Below, one piece after another: positions 1 through 5,502 of a DNA stretch of 5,640 bases. The first letter of the stretch is position 1. Every line of letters begins with the position of its first letter. Position numbers and translations under genes: made by a program. Source of the DNA: Vampirovibrionales bacterium. Lineage in GTDB: Bacteria; Cyanobacteriota; Vampirovibrionia; Vampirovibrionales; JAJTHC01. Location: positions 1 to 5,640 of the forward strand of contig JAJTHC010000115.1 of assembly GCA_021299615.1 (NCBI GenBank), written 5' to 3'. The notes beneath the pieces were generated by a model. That model ran no database searches. It saw nothing but the letters and a program-made list of their open reading frames with translations, and had not been told where the DNA came from.

Positions 1-93
1 GCGTCGTTAGGACGGTTAAGACGGGAATTCCCTCAAGTTTGTGGCATCGTTTCAGGACTGAGGCAAGACGCCTCCTCGGAAGAAGGCTTAGGG
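1..93. other. left-edge segment, no assignable gene
   Basis: This segment lies beyond the stop of the 433-codon gene. Two plus-strand frames enter open from the window edge. Frame 1 stays open to a TAG at 163-165 and reads ASLGRLRREFPQVCGIVSG and onward. Frame 3 stays open to a TAG at 114-116 and is arginine-rich. Either could be the 3' end of a convergent gene whose body is outside the window. Neither is long enough or recognisable enough to call, and frame 1 would overlap the 433-codon gene by about 70 bp. No RNA gene was recognised. Confidence 0.3.
70..87 (-). terminator. possible terminator hairpin after the 433-codon gene
   Basis: Six bases past the TAA of the minus-strand gene, the transcript can form a 7-bp stem (bases 87-81 with 76-70). 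It has a 4-base loop and one G-U pair that exists only in the minus-strand RNA. The position suits a terminator, but no T-run follows (the next bases are GTCTTGCC). It is therefore at best a weak or factor-assisted terminator. Confidence 0.3.
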
Positions 94-1395
94 TTAGTGC
101 TTTGCATCGGTGGGGCTAGTGGCTTTTTTGATGTCATCCCATCGATTTCCTTTTGTTACAGGTAGTTCCAAACCTTCCCGAATAATTAGGCTTTGTAGAG
201 TTTTGTATTTAATACCTAATTCTTTAACCATCTCTGGTAACGCCTTCTGCTTTTTATTACAAGCTTCAATATACGCACCCAGCCTATCTGTAAGTGAACC
301 CGTATTAAAACCTAGAGCTGTCAATTTATCAAAAAGCTCCAAACGCCTTTTTATATTTGAATGGGCACCTTTGGTTTTATAACCCAAAGATCTTAAAGTG
401 TTTTCAATCGTATATCTCAATCCTAGATCAAGATCTTGTTCTTGAGCTAATTTTAGGATCTCGTTTTCGGTTAGATCAAGCCACTGATATTCAGCTTCTT
501 TCTTTGTTGCACCTTCTGGATAAGTCTTTATATAACCATTAAGATGCGTATCGATAAAGGATTGCATCACTGTCTTTCTTTGTTCTGTCTGATCAGAATA
601 CCGAATGAAACTATTACCTACTTTATTCACAAACCTAGACACAGTAGCTGTACAGAAACCAAACAGTTTATCTATACTTCTACGTGAATATTCTTTTTTT
701 TCTAAGGCTTCTATCATTCTTACAGTTAACCTACCAATAATGTTACCCTCTTTGTCCTTAATAACTTTCTCGCTTATTCTCATATTTCCATTAAAGTCAA
801 TGATATTCTGCCGATGATCTGCATTTGGAATATTATCCTTTGAGGCGTTCAGTACCGTCGGGTCAATGGCTTGTATCAGCTGTCCCAATATATGGTTAGG
901 CGTTCCATGCTCACTGTTCCTTAATTGCCCAAACACAATGGGTTCTTCGGCTTGTTTCAGTTCTTGAACCAAAGGTGTAAAAGGAATAACCGAATGCGTG
1001 CTTCGATTATTCCCCACGCCTGTTTGGATTTCTAAGCCCTTGGTTGGTTTATCTTCTGTGATATGAATCTCGGAGATTTTAGGCGTGAAATTTTCTAAAC
1101 TCGCCACGATTCTCGCCATAATTTCTCGGTACAGGGCTTCTATTTTTTCATAGCGTTGTTTTAGATTTTCATTTAACGTAATACCGTAATATTTCAAATT
1201 TACTGCGAGGGCGTTGTCGATTTCTTTAGGCGTTAGGGTTTGTTGGCCCATGGCGGAACTAACTTTGGTTAATTGATCTTCAATCAGTTTTTCGAGGAAC
1301 TGTTTACCCGCTTCGTTCACATCGCCACCGTCTCGTTGGGTGGCTTGGCTGGGTTTCGCTTGAAATGCAGGTCGTAGTAATGGTAGCAGTCGCAT
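94..1395 (-). CDS. 433-aa protein of unknown function with two HTH-like segments
   Basis: I do not recognise this protein. The start is ATG at 1395, with an AAGG Shine-Dalgarno-like sequence 9 nt upstream (1405-1408) and a promoter candidate further upstream; the stop is TAA. There is no signal peptide or membrane segment, so a cytoplasmic protein is likely. Residues 1-25 look flexible (Pro/Gln/Gly-rich) and 30-100 are charged and probably helical. Residues 236-261 (SRRSIDKLFGFCTATVSRFV, then NKVG) and 384-407 (ALPEMVKELGIKYKTLQSLI) each resemble a helix-turn-helix, with a second helix able to act as a recognition helix. DNA binding is my inference from those patterns. The codons for about residues 185-415 are much more AT-rich than those for 1-185, which suggests a chimeric or transferred C-terminal half. 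It is separated from recO by about 500 bp and a transposon-like repeat, so it is probably an independent transcription unit. A regulator, or a phage- or plasmid-derived DNA-binding protein, would fit. The reading frame is well supported; the function is not. Confidence 0.75.
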   Translation of the reverse strand: MRLLPLLRPAFQAKPSQATQRDGGDVNEAGKQFLEKLIEDQLTKVSSAMGQQTLTPKEIDNALAVNLKYYGITLNENLKQRYEKIEALYREIMARIVASLENFTPKISEIHITEDKPTKGLEIQTGVGNNRSTHSVIPFTPLVQELKQAEEPIVFGQLRNSEHGTPNHILGQLIQAIDPTVLNASKDNIPNADHRQNIIDFNGNMRISEKVIKDKEGNIIGRLTVRMIEALEKKEYSRRSIDKLFGFCTATVSRFVNKVGNSFIRYSDQTEQRKTVMQSFIDTHLNGYIKTYPEGATKKEAEYQWLDLTENEILKLAQEQDLDLGLRYTIENTLRSLGYKTKGAHSNIKRRLELFDKLTALGFNTGSLTDRLGAYIEACNKKQKALPEMVKELGIKYKTLQSLIIREGLELPVTKGNRWDDIKKATSPTDAKH

Positions 1396-1411
1396 AAGAG
1401 ATCGCCTTGTA

Positions 1412-1442
1412 TTAGAGAAATAAAAAGAAAGATATTCTCTAA
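1412..1442. repeat. 8-bp inverted repeat in leader of the 433-codon gene
   Basis: TTAGAGAA (1412-1419) and TTCTCTAA (1435-1442) form a perfect 8-bp inverted repeat with a 15-bp spacer. The right arm overlaps the edge of the predicted -10 box and the left arm lies in the predicted leader just before the Shine-Dalgarno. This is a suitable place for an operator or an RNA hairpin. No binding protein can be named. The HTH-like product of the downstream gene is an obvious candidate for autoregulation, which is inference. Confidence 0.4.
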
Positions 1443-1469
1443 CTATACATAATACAAATTAAAAATCAA
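1442..1469 (-). promoter_or_regulatory. candidate sigma70-type promoter for the 433-codon gene
   Basis: On the minus strand there is TTGATT (-35, 1469-1464), a 16-bp spacer and TATAGT (-10, 1447-1442). These match the consensus at 4 of 6 and 5 of 6 positions. Transcription would begin near 1435, giving a leader of about 40 nt before the ATG at 1395. The surroundings are AT-rich, so chance matches are possible. Confidence 0.45.
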
Positions 1470-1490
1470 GGGACTTGAATCAAATTCTAG

Positions 1491-1504
1491 CAAACGGCTT
1501 TTGA
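1491..1504 (+). repeat. 14-bp match to the internal part of the 144-bp repeat
   Basis: CAAACGGCTTTTGA here is identical to bases 1706-1719 inside repeat copy 1 and is in the same orientation. A TCAA lies at the same distance upstream in both places, and scattered matches continue downstream. No terminal repeats are visible. It may be a decayed remnant of the same element family or a shared short motif. Confidence 0.35.
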
Positions 1505-1653
1505 AGAAAGTATAAACACAGGTCTAACTGTAAGCGAATCTTTCAAACAAGGCACTAGAACATAATACATATTATCAGACGTTTAAATACTTCAATCTGA
1601 TGTAGAGAAGACTTAAGCCATAAGGCGTATAAAAAGCCCCTTTCGCAGATCTT

Positions 1654-1681
1654 TCTATAGGTAGTATCGACATTTAGTCAA
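1654..1681 (-). promoter_or_regulatory. possible outward promoter at the left end of repeat copy 1
   Basis: Reading out of the repeat toward the 433-codon gene, TTGACT (1681-1676) lies inside the element. A 16-bp spacer follows, then TATAGA (1659-1654), which is formed by the flanking TA and the host DNA. The boxes match the consensus at 5 of 6 and 4 of 6 positions. Copy 2 has TTAACT in the -35 position and no good -10. This is inferred from pattern only. Confidence 0.25.
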
Positions 1682-1803
1682 GAAAGGAGGAATTTCAAGG
1701 AAAAACAAACGGCTTTTGAGGCGTGTACATAGACGTACATAACGAAAAAACGGCTTGTTTTGACACAGAAAGTACCCTTTATGGGCTGAATGTCGACACT
1801 ACC
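1660..1803. mobile_element. MITE-like element, copy 1 (complete, 144 bp)
   Basis: This is a complete short element with terminal inverted repeats. The outer 15 bases of the right end read GGTAGTGTCGACATT inward. The left end is the same except for an A at 1666. Over 28 bp the ends agree at about 22-23 positions. TA lies immediately outside both ends (1658-1659 and 1804-1805), consistent with a duplicated TA target as made by IS630/Tc1-mariner-type transposases. The 144 bp cannot encode a transposase, so it is non-autonomous. Internally it carries a Shine-Dalgarno-like AAAGGAGG (1684-1691), two copies of AACGGCTT, and AAAACAA/TTGTTTT arms, so a transcript could fold. It lies about 90 bp past the recO stop and may serve as a transcript end. 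It matches copy 2 at 135 of 138 comparable positions. Confidence 0.85.
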
Positions 1804-1892
1804 TAGTGTTTTAAAGAGTTTTCTGAACAATAGGCTCCTAGAATCCACCTATACGCTATTCAATCGTTTAAATGGTATAAGTACAGAAAAAT

Positions 1893-2699
1893 CTAAACTC
1901 GGCTATAGCAACTCTTTAAGTGAATCTCATGGGTTTTGAGTACCGCTAAATAAAAAGCTTCCACCTTTTTTAAGGTGGCTAAAGGGGGTTGGGGGACATC
2001 CAACAAGGTACTAAAGGTCTCATTTTGTAACGTTTCTAAAACACATAAACTCTTCCACACGCCGTAAGACATCCCCCATTGTTCGATGCCGTCTTTCAAC
2101 ATCACTTTCGTAGGAAATAAAGCAAGCCCCCCCTCTTTCGGCTGATACAATAATTGTTGATCAGCCTCCCCTTGCCAAGCAATCGGACGCTGATGCACCA
2201 CATCCCACCCCCACGGAGGCAACTGTCCACTCAAGCCTAAAATACCTTGCCAAAACCACAATTTTGACCATTGTAAAAAGTCCGCCTCTTCGGCTTGCTG
2301 CCACAAGGTGAGCAAGGCTTCATATTGAGCAAAAAGCCGTTGACGCTTGGTTGCATCTTCATCAAAGGCAATGGCGAAAAGTCGCATCAATTCTAAGCAA
2401 GGCATGAGGGCTTCATAGGCTTCGTAATTGAGGGATTTGGCAAAATGTAACGACGTATGCACCTCATACTGCTCTAATCGACATAAGGAAGAACCCGCTT
2501 TGGACGGTCGAATATGCAGATTGAAAATCCCACCAAGCTCGCTTGCCCCACCGTGTTTGGCTTTGGCTCCCTTGGCCTGAGATAGTAGAACATCTAATTT
2601 TCCCGATTCCCTGCTTAAATAGGTGGCAATGCGAGATCGTTCTGTATATTCGATACTTCGTAGGCAAATTGCCGTCACGGTTTCTGCCAAATGAACCAT
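1893..2699 (-). CDS. recO: DNA repair protein RecO
   Basis: This is a RecF-pathway recombination mediator that binds SSB-coated single-stranded DNA, anneals strands and, with RecR, helps load RecA. Its 268 aa is a normal length. Residues 1-80 fit the N-terminal OB fold: ETVTAICLRSIEYTERSRI, then the strand pattern YLSRESGKLDVLLSQAKGAK, typical of RecO. Residues 90-268 fit the helical C-terminal domain, including the LG pair at 154-155. The zinc-binding cysteine cluster of many RecO proteins, expected around residues 160-195, is absent, as in E. coli RecO. The ATG lies 2 bases after the nadK TAA, and no Shine-Dalgarno is visible, so translation is probably coupled to nadK. The stop is TAG. The family assignment rests on the overall pattern and length, since RecO has few invariant motifs. 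Confidence 0.9.
   Translation of the reverse strand: MVHLAETVTAICLRSIEYTERSRIATYLSRESGKLDVLLSQAKGAKAKHGGASELGGIFNLHIRPSKAGSSLCRLEQYEVHTSLHFAKSLNYEAYEALMPCLELMRLFAIAFDEDATKRQRLFAQYEALLTLWQQAEEADFLQWSKLWFWQGILGLSGQLPPWGWDVVHQRPIAWQGEADQQLLYQPKEGGLALFPTKVMLKDGIEQWGMSYGVWKSLCVLETLQNETFSTLLDVPQPPLATLKKVEAFYLAVLKTHEIHLKSCYSRV
1948..1978 (-). terminator. terminator-like hairpin inside the recO 3' end
   Basis: In the minus-strand transcript CCACCTT (1978-1972), a 4-base loop and AAGGTGG (1967-1961) form a perfect 7-bp stem. AAGC and then TTTTTATTT (1956-1948) follow. This resembles an intrinsic terminator but lies in coding sequence (ATLKKVEAFYLA, about residues 241-252), roughly 55-85 bases before the recO stop. 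It may only reflect codon choice, and translating ribosomes would normally mask it. Confidence 0.3.
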
Positions 2700-2701
2700 G
2701 G

Positions 2702-3619
2702 TTACACTTGTATTTCAGTACGAGGGTTGGATCCCCACTGCAATTTTTTGCGTAAAAGCCAATAGAAATTGTCTTCTGGCTGATCAAACCCTAGTAACTG
2801 CAAGGCACTTTGGGATTTTTGAATGTAAATACTTTCGCCACTTGCCAATGGCAAAGGGTCTTGACCGTCCAAGCTAAACATAATCGGGTGGATATTACGT
2901 TTGACCGCTTCGATACGAATACTTGAAGAGGCTGGCACCACAATCGGTTTTGCGGTGAGGCTATGCGGACAAATCGGTGTAATGGTTAGAGCCGCCACTC
3001 CAGGAACCAAGACGGGCCCTCCTGCTGCAAGATTATAGGCGGTGGATCCTGTGGGGGTTGAAACAATGAGTCCGTCAGCGTCATAGCAGGCAACAGGGAA
3101 CTCATCAATAAAAAGTTCCAATCGAGACATTTGACTGGGGTTAGCGGTTTTGACCACCACATCATTGAGGGCAATCATCGGGGCTTCATGGTCAGTTAAA
3201 GGCGAACATTGTACTTCAAGCAGCATGCGTTCTTCTCGATGAAAATCGCCTGCCAAGAGTTGTGCCAGATATTTTTCGATCGCTTCGGTTTCAATACGAG
3301 TTAAAAATCCCAAGTTCCCCCGATTGATGCCGATCATGGGGATTTCAGCAGGGGCGTAACATTGAGCCGTTCGCAAGAAGGTGCCGTCTCCGCCGACGAC
3401 GATGATGAGATCAGGCGACCATTGCTTACGCTCTTCCCACAAGGCGGCACATCCGTCAGTAAAACTCGCTTTGGCAATATGGACTTCAAGCCCTGCCATG
3501 GACAAAAAACGTTCGGTGCGAGCCACATATTCCCCATCAGGATCCGTGCTTTCTTTGACGACGATGAGGGCTTTTTTGAATAAGTGCTTGGTTTTTTCGT
3601 GTTCAAATGGGGGTGTCAT
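2702..3619 (-). CDS. nadK: NAD kinase
   Basis: This enzyme phosphorylates NAD to NADP in the cytoplasm, using ATP (some family members also use polyphosphate). The 305 aa carry the family's motifs in order: GGDGT at 76-80, INRGNLGFLT at 98-107, LND at 151-153 and DGLIVSTPTGSTAY at 182-195. These are followed by ITPICPHSLTAKPIVVP at 213-229 and SLDGQ at 249-253. D78 of GGDGT is the expected catalytic residue. The ATG at 3619 has AGGAT 9 nt upstream (3633-3629), which supports this start; the N-terminal 16 residues are a short polar extension. The gene is 29 bp after recN and 2 bp before recO in one operon. A nadK-recN neighbourhood is common in bacteria. No motif residue is missing and there is no sign of transfer. 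Confidence 0.97.
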   Translation of the reverse strand: MTPPFEHEKTKHLFKKALIVVKESTDPDGEYVARTERFLSMAGLEVHIAKASFTDGCAALWEERKQWSPDLIIVVGGDGTFLRTAQCYAPAEIPMIGINRGNLGFLTRIETEAIEKYLAQLLAGDFHREERMLLEVQCSPLTDHEAPMIALNDVVVKTANPSQMSRLELFIDEFPVACYDADGLIVSTPTGSTAYNLAAGGPVLVPGVAALTITPICPHSLTAKPIVVPASSSIRIEAVKRNIHPIMFSLDGQDPLPLASGESIYIQKSQSALQLLGFDQPEDNFYWLLRKKLQWGSNPRTEIQV

Positions 3620-3648
3620 ACAGGAAGGATCCTATTCTTTTTGTCCCA

Positions 3649-5397
3649 TTATACCACACAAGGTTTCATCTGATCCAACAAGGCTTCCGCAAATTGCCGA
3701 GACACGCCGTTGCTTTGCGAATCTTCCCCACTCGCCAAATGCGTCAATAAATCCGCCACATCGTCTCGATGAAGTGCGGTTTTGACGGAAGACACCGTGG
3801 CTCCGTCGTTGACTTGCTTATGCACCCACCAATGCTGATGAGCTGCTGCGGCCACCACCGCTTGGTGCGTCACCACCAAGACTTGATGCCCTGCGTTTGC
3901 CAAGCGTTGTAGCTGAAACCCAATGGTTTTGGCGGCTTGACCGCTGGTGCCTGTGTCGATTTCATCAAACACATAGAGCTTTTTCGCTTGTATTTCGCCT
4001 GCCTGTTGAGGAAGGCTCGCCACGGTTAACGCCAGCAAAACCCGAGACAATTCGCCTCCGCTGGCAACTTTACCAAGGGACTTGAGTTCATCCCCCACGT
4101 TTGCGGAAAAGGCAAAGTTTACCCGTTCTTGACCCTGTGCGTAGGGTTCGACAGGATCTAAGACAATTTTAAATCGAGCATGAGGCATCGCCAAATCACT
4201 CAACGACGCTTGCACTTGAGCTTCCAAATCAGAAGCGATCTGTTTCCGAGCTTGCGTTAAATCATCACAAACACTTTGCAAACGTTGGCTTAAATCCACG
4301 ACTTGGGCTTTTAAGCTGTCAGGATTGCTTTGCCTAAACTCTAAGTCCGCCAATTCTTGACTACTGTTTTCATAATAGCGAATCACATCCGCCAAAGTCG
4401 GGCCATACAGGCGTTTGAGCTTTTGCAAATCGTTCAAGCGACTTTGTAAATCATCCAAACGTTGGGGGTTTAAATCCACATCTTCATTCAAGGAATGGAG
4501 CTGATGCCCCACCTCTCTCAATTGTTCACGCACCGCTTCTAACTGTTCCAACACAGGCGACAACCGCTTTTCAGATCCTTCCACTTGCGTGAGTCGCTTA
4601 CTCAACACACTCAAAGCATCTAGCATGCTAGGGGCATCATCAGGCAAATCGCCCAAGCCCATGAGCTGTTGACCTTCGGCGTACGCTGATTTCAACTGTT
4701 CCGCATGAGCCAAGCGATTGATTTCTTCTTCAAGTGCGTCATCTTCTTCAGGACTTTCCAATTGAAACCGCTCCAGTTCTTGGACTTGCAAACGCAACAC
4801 ATGCAACCGATGCCCTGCTTCTTGCTCTTCGGCTTCATAAGCGTTTAAAGTCGCCACGGCTTCTTTCCACTGCAAATAGACACGTTCAACCGCTTCAAGG
4901 TAACGCCGATGCGTCATTCCGCCGTAAGCGTCCAACACATGTTGCTGATACCCCTGTTGCATTAAAGTCACCGTGCTATGCTGACTTTGCAGTTCAAGCA
5001 AATACGGACGCAAGCCTTGCATAAAGGCCCGAGACACCGAAGTCCCATTGATGCGAAAACGACTGCCACTTATGGTGAAGTCTCGAGTGATGTCCAACAA
5101 GGCGTTGCGATGTTCGGTGCGTTCTAAATCGATGCCTTCTGCTTCTAAGGCGTGCCAAACCGTTGCGTCATGTTGAGGCGTGATCTCATATAAAAGCCCG
5201 ACACTGCCTCTTTCACAGCCTTTTCGCAGGAGTTCTTTGGCGGACGCATTCGCCCCAAAAATCCAGTCGATGGCGTCAATCATCAAGCTTTTGCCTGCCC
5301 CTGCTTCCCCTGCAATGACGGTCATGCCTTGTGGCACATCGATGCGTTGGGCGTCGAAGACGGCGATATGCGTTAAACTTAGTTCATGAAGGCTCAT
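3649..5397 (-). CDS. recN: DNA repair protein RecN
   Basis: This is an SMC-like ATPase that acts early in double-strand-break repair, holding DNA ends or sister chromatids together before RecA-dependent recombination. With the start at 5397 it is 582 aa, close to the usual 550-580. Walker A is GEAGAGKS at 30-37 (usually GETGAGKS; here Thr is Ala). Long coiled-coil segments rich in Leu/Gln/Glu fill about 150-370. The ABC signature SGGELSR is at 446-452, Walker B VFDEID at 476-481 followed by TGTSG, and the His-switch region VVTHQAVVAA follows. The frame is open back to a GTG at 5460. However, residue spacing to Walker A and the promoter at 5441-5470 favour ATG 5397 (or the adjacent 5400). The Shine-Dalgarno is poor. 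recN heads the recN-nadK-recO operon. SOS control is common for recN, but I found no recognisable LexA box. Confidence 0.97.
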   Translation of the reverse strand: MSLHELSLTHIAVFDAQRIDVPQGMTVIAGEAGAGKSLMIDAIDWIFGANASAKELLRKGCERGSVGLLYEITPQHDATVWHALEAEGIDLERTEHRNALLDITRDFTISGSRFRINGTSVSRAFMQGLRPYLLELQSQHSTVTLMQQGYQQHVLDAYGGMTHRRYLEAVERVYLQWKEAVATLNAYEAEEQEAGHRLHVLRLQVQELERFQLESPEEDDALEEEINRLAHAEQLKSAYAEGQQLMGLGDLPDDAPSMLDALSVLSKRLTQVEGSEKRLSPVLEQLEAVREQLREVGHQLHSLNEDVDLNPQRLDDLQSRLNDLQKLKRLYGPTLADVIRYYENSSQELADLEFRQSNPDSLKAQVVDLSQRLQSVCDDLTQARKQIASDLEAQVQASLSDLAMPHARFKIVLDPVEPYAQGQERVNFAFSANVGDELKSLGKVASGGELSRVLLALTVASLPQQAGEIQAKKLYVFDEIDTGTSGQAAKTIGFQLQRLANAGHQVLVVTHQAVVAAAAHQHWWVHKQVNDGATVSSVKTALHRDDVADLLTHLASGEDSQSNGVSRQFAEALLDQMKPCVV

Positions 5398-5440
5398 CAT
5401 GGGGCGGTATCTCAAGGGATTGCATAAAGAATAGACCCTT

Positions 5441-5470
5441 ATTTTACACCAAATCATCACAAAAAGCCAA
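5441..5470 (-). promoter_or_regulatory. candidate promoter of the recN-nadK-recO operon
   Basis: On the minus strand there is TTGGCT (-35, 5470-5465), an 18-bp spacer and TAAAAT (-10, 5446-5441). They match the consensus at 4 of 6 and 5 of 6 positions. Transcription would start near 5434, giving a leader of about 35 nt to the ATG at 5397-5400. A transcript from here could not include the upstream GTG at 5460. The promoter lies only about 33 bp from repeat copy 2. Confidence 0.45.
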
Positions 5471-5502
5471 ATATAGTGTTTTATAGATAAAATGAGCTAT
5501 TA

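Larger units (their letters stand above)
1396..1892. other. 497-bp AT-rich intergenic region
   Basis: This region between recO and the 433-codon gene has no convincing ORF, tRNA or rRNA. It holds the promoter and inverted repeat next to the 433-codon gene, a 14-bp match to the repeat family (1491-1504), the complete repeat copy 1 (1660-1803) and the 3' flank of recO (1804-1892). In the recO flank only an imperfect hairpin is visible (1830-1834 pairing with 1848-1852) and it has no T-run. The stretch 1510-1655 holds only small AT-rich inverted repeats, such as 1562-1567/1570-1575 and 1574-1579/1596-1601, with no clear role. Confidence 0.6.

Noticed and set aside
23..32. Perfect palindrome GGGAATTCCC
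   Set aside because: Several 10-bp palindromes are expected by chance in a window of this size, and nothing around it suggests a site.
1..165. Open plus-strand frame entering from the left edge
   Set aside because: It has 54 codons with no start in the window, no recognised family, and overlaps a better-supported minus-strand gene. A second plus frame is also open.
1760..1765. Perfect TTGACA -35 box inside the repeat on the plus strand
   Set aside because: No -10-like hexamer lies 15-19 bp downstream (the sequence there is TGGGCTG), and there is no plus-strand gene to drive.
1396..1892. CRISPR array or tRNA in the intergenic region
   Set aside because: There are no regularly spaced repeats and no cloverleaf-like sequence. 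The repeats present are one element copy and a short match to it.
2464..2787. 107-codon minus-strand ORF across the nadK-recO junction
   Set aside because: It is an out-of-frame overlap of two clear genes with no recognisable domain.
3381..3785. 134-codon plus-strand ORF over nadK and recN
   Set aside because: It is antisense to two genes with complete family motifs and spans their junction. It is a shadow frame.
5398..5460. N-terminal extension of RecN from GTG at 5460
   Set aside because: It would add 21 residues not expected in RecN, has no ribosome binding site and overlaps the predicted promoter. Walker A spacing fits the start at 5397.
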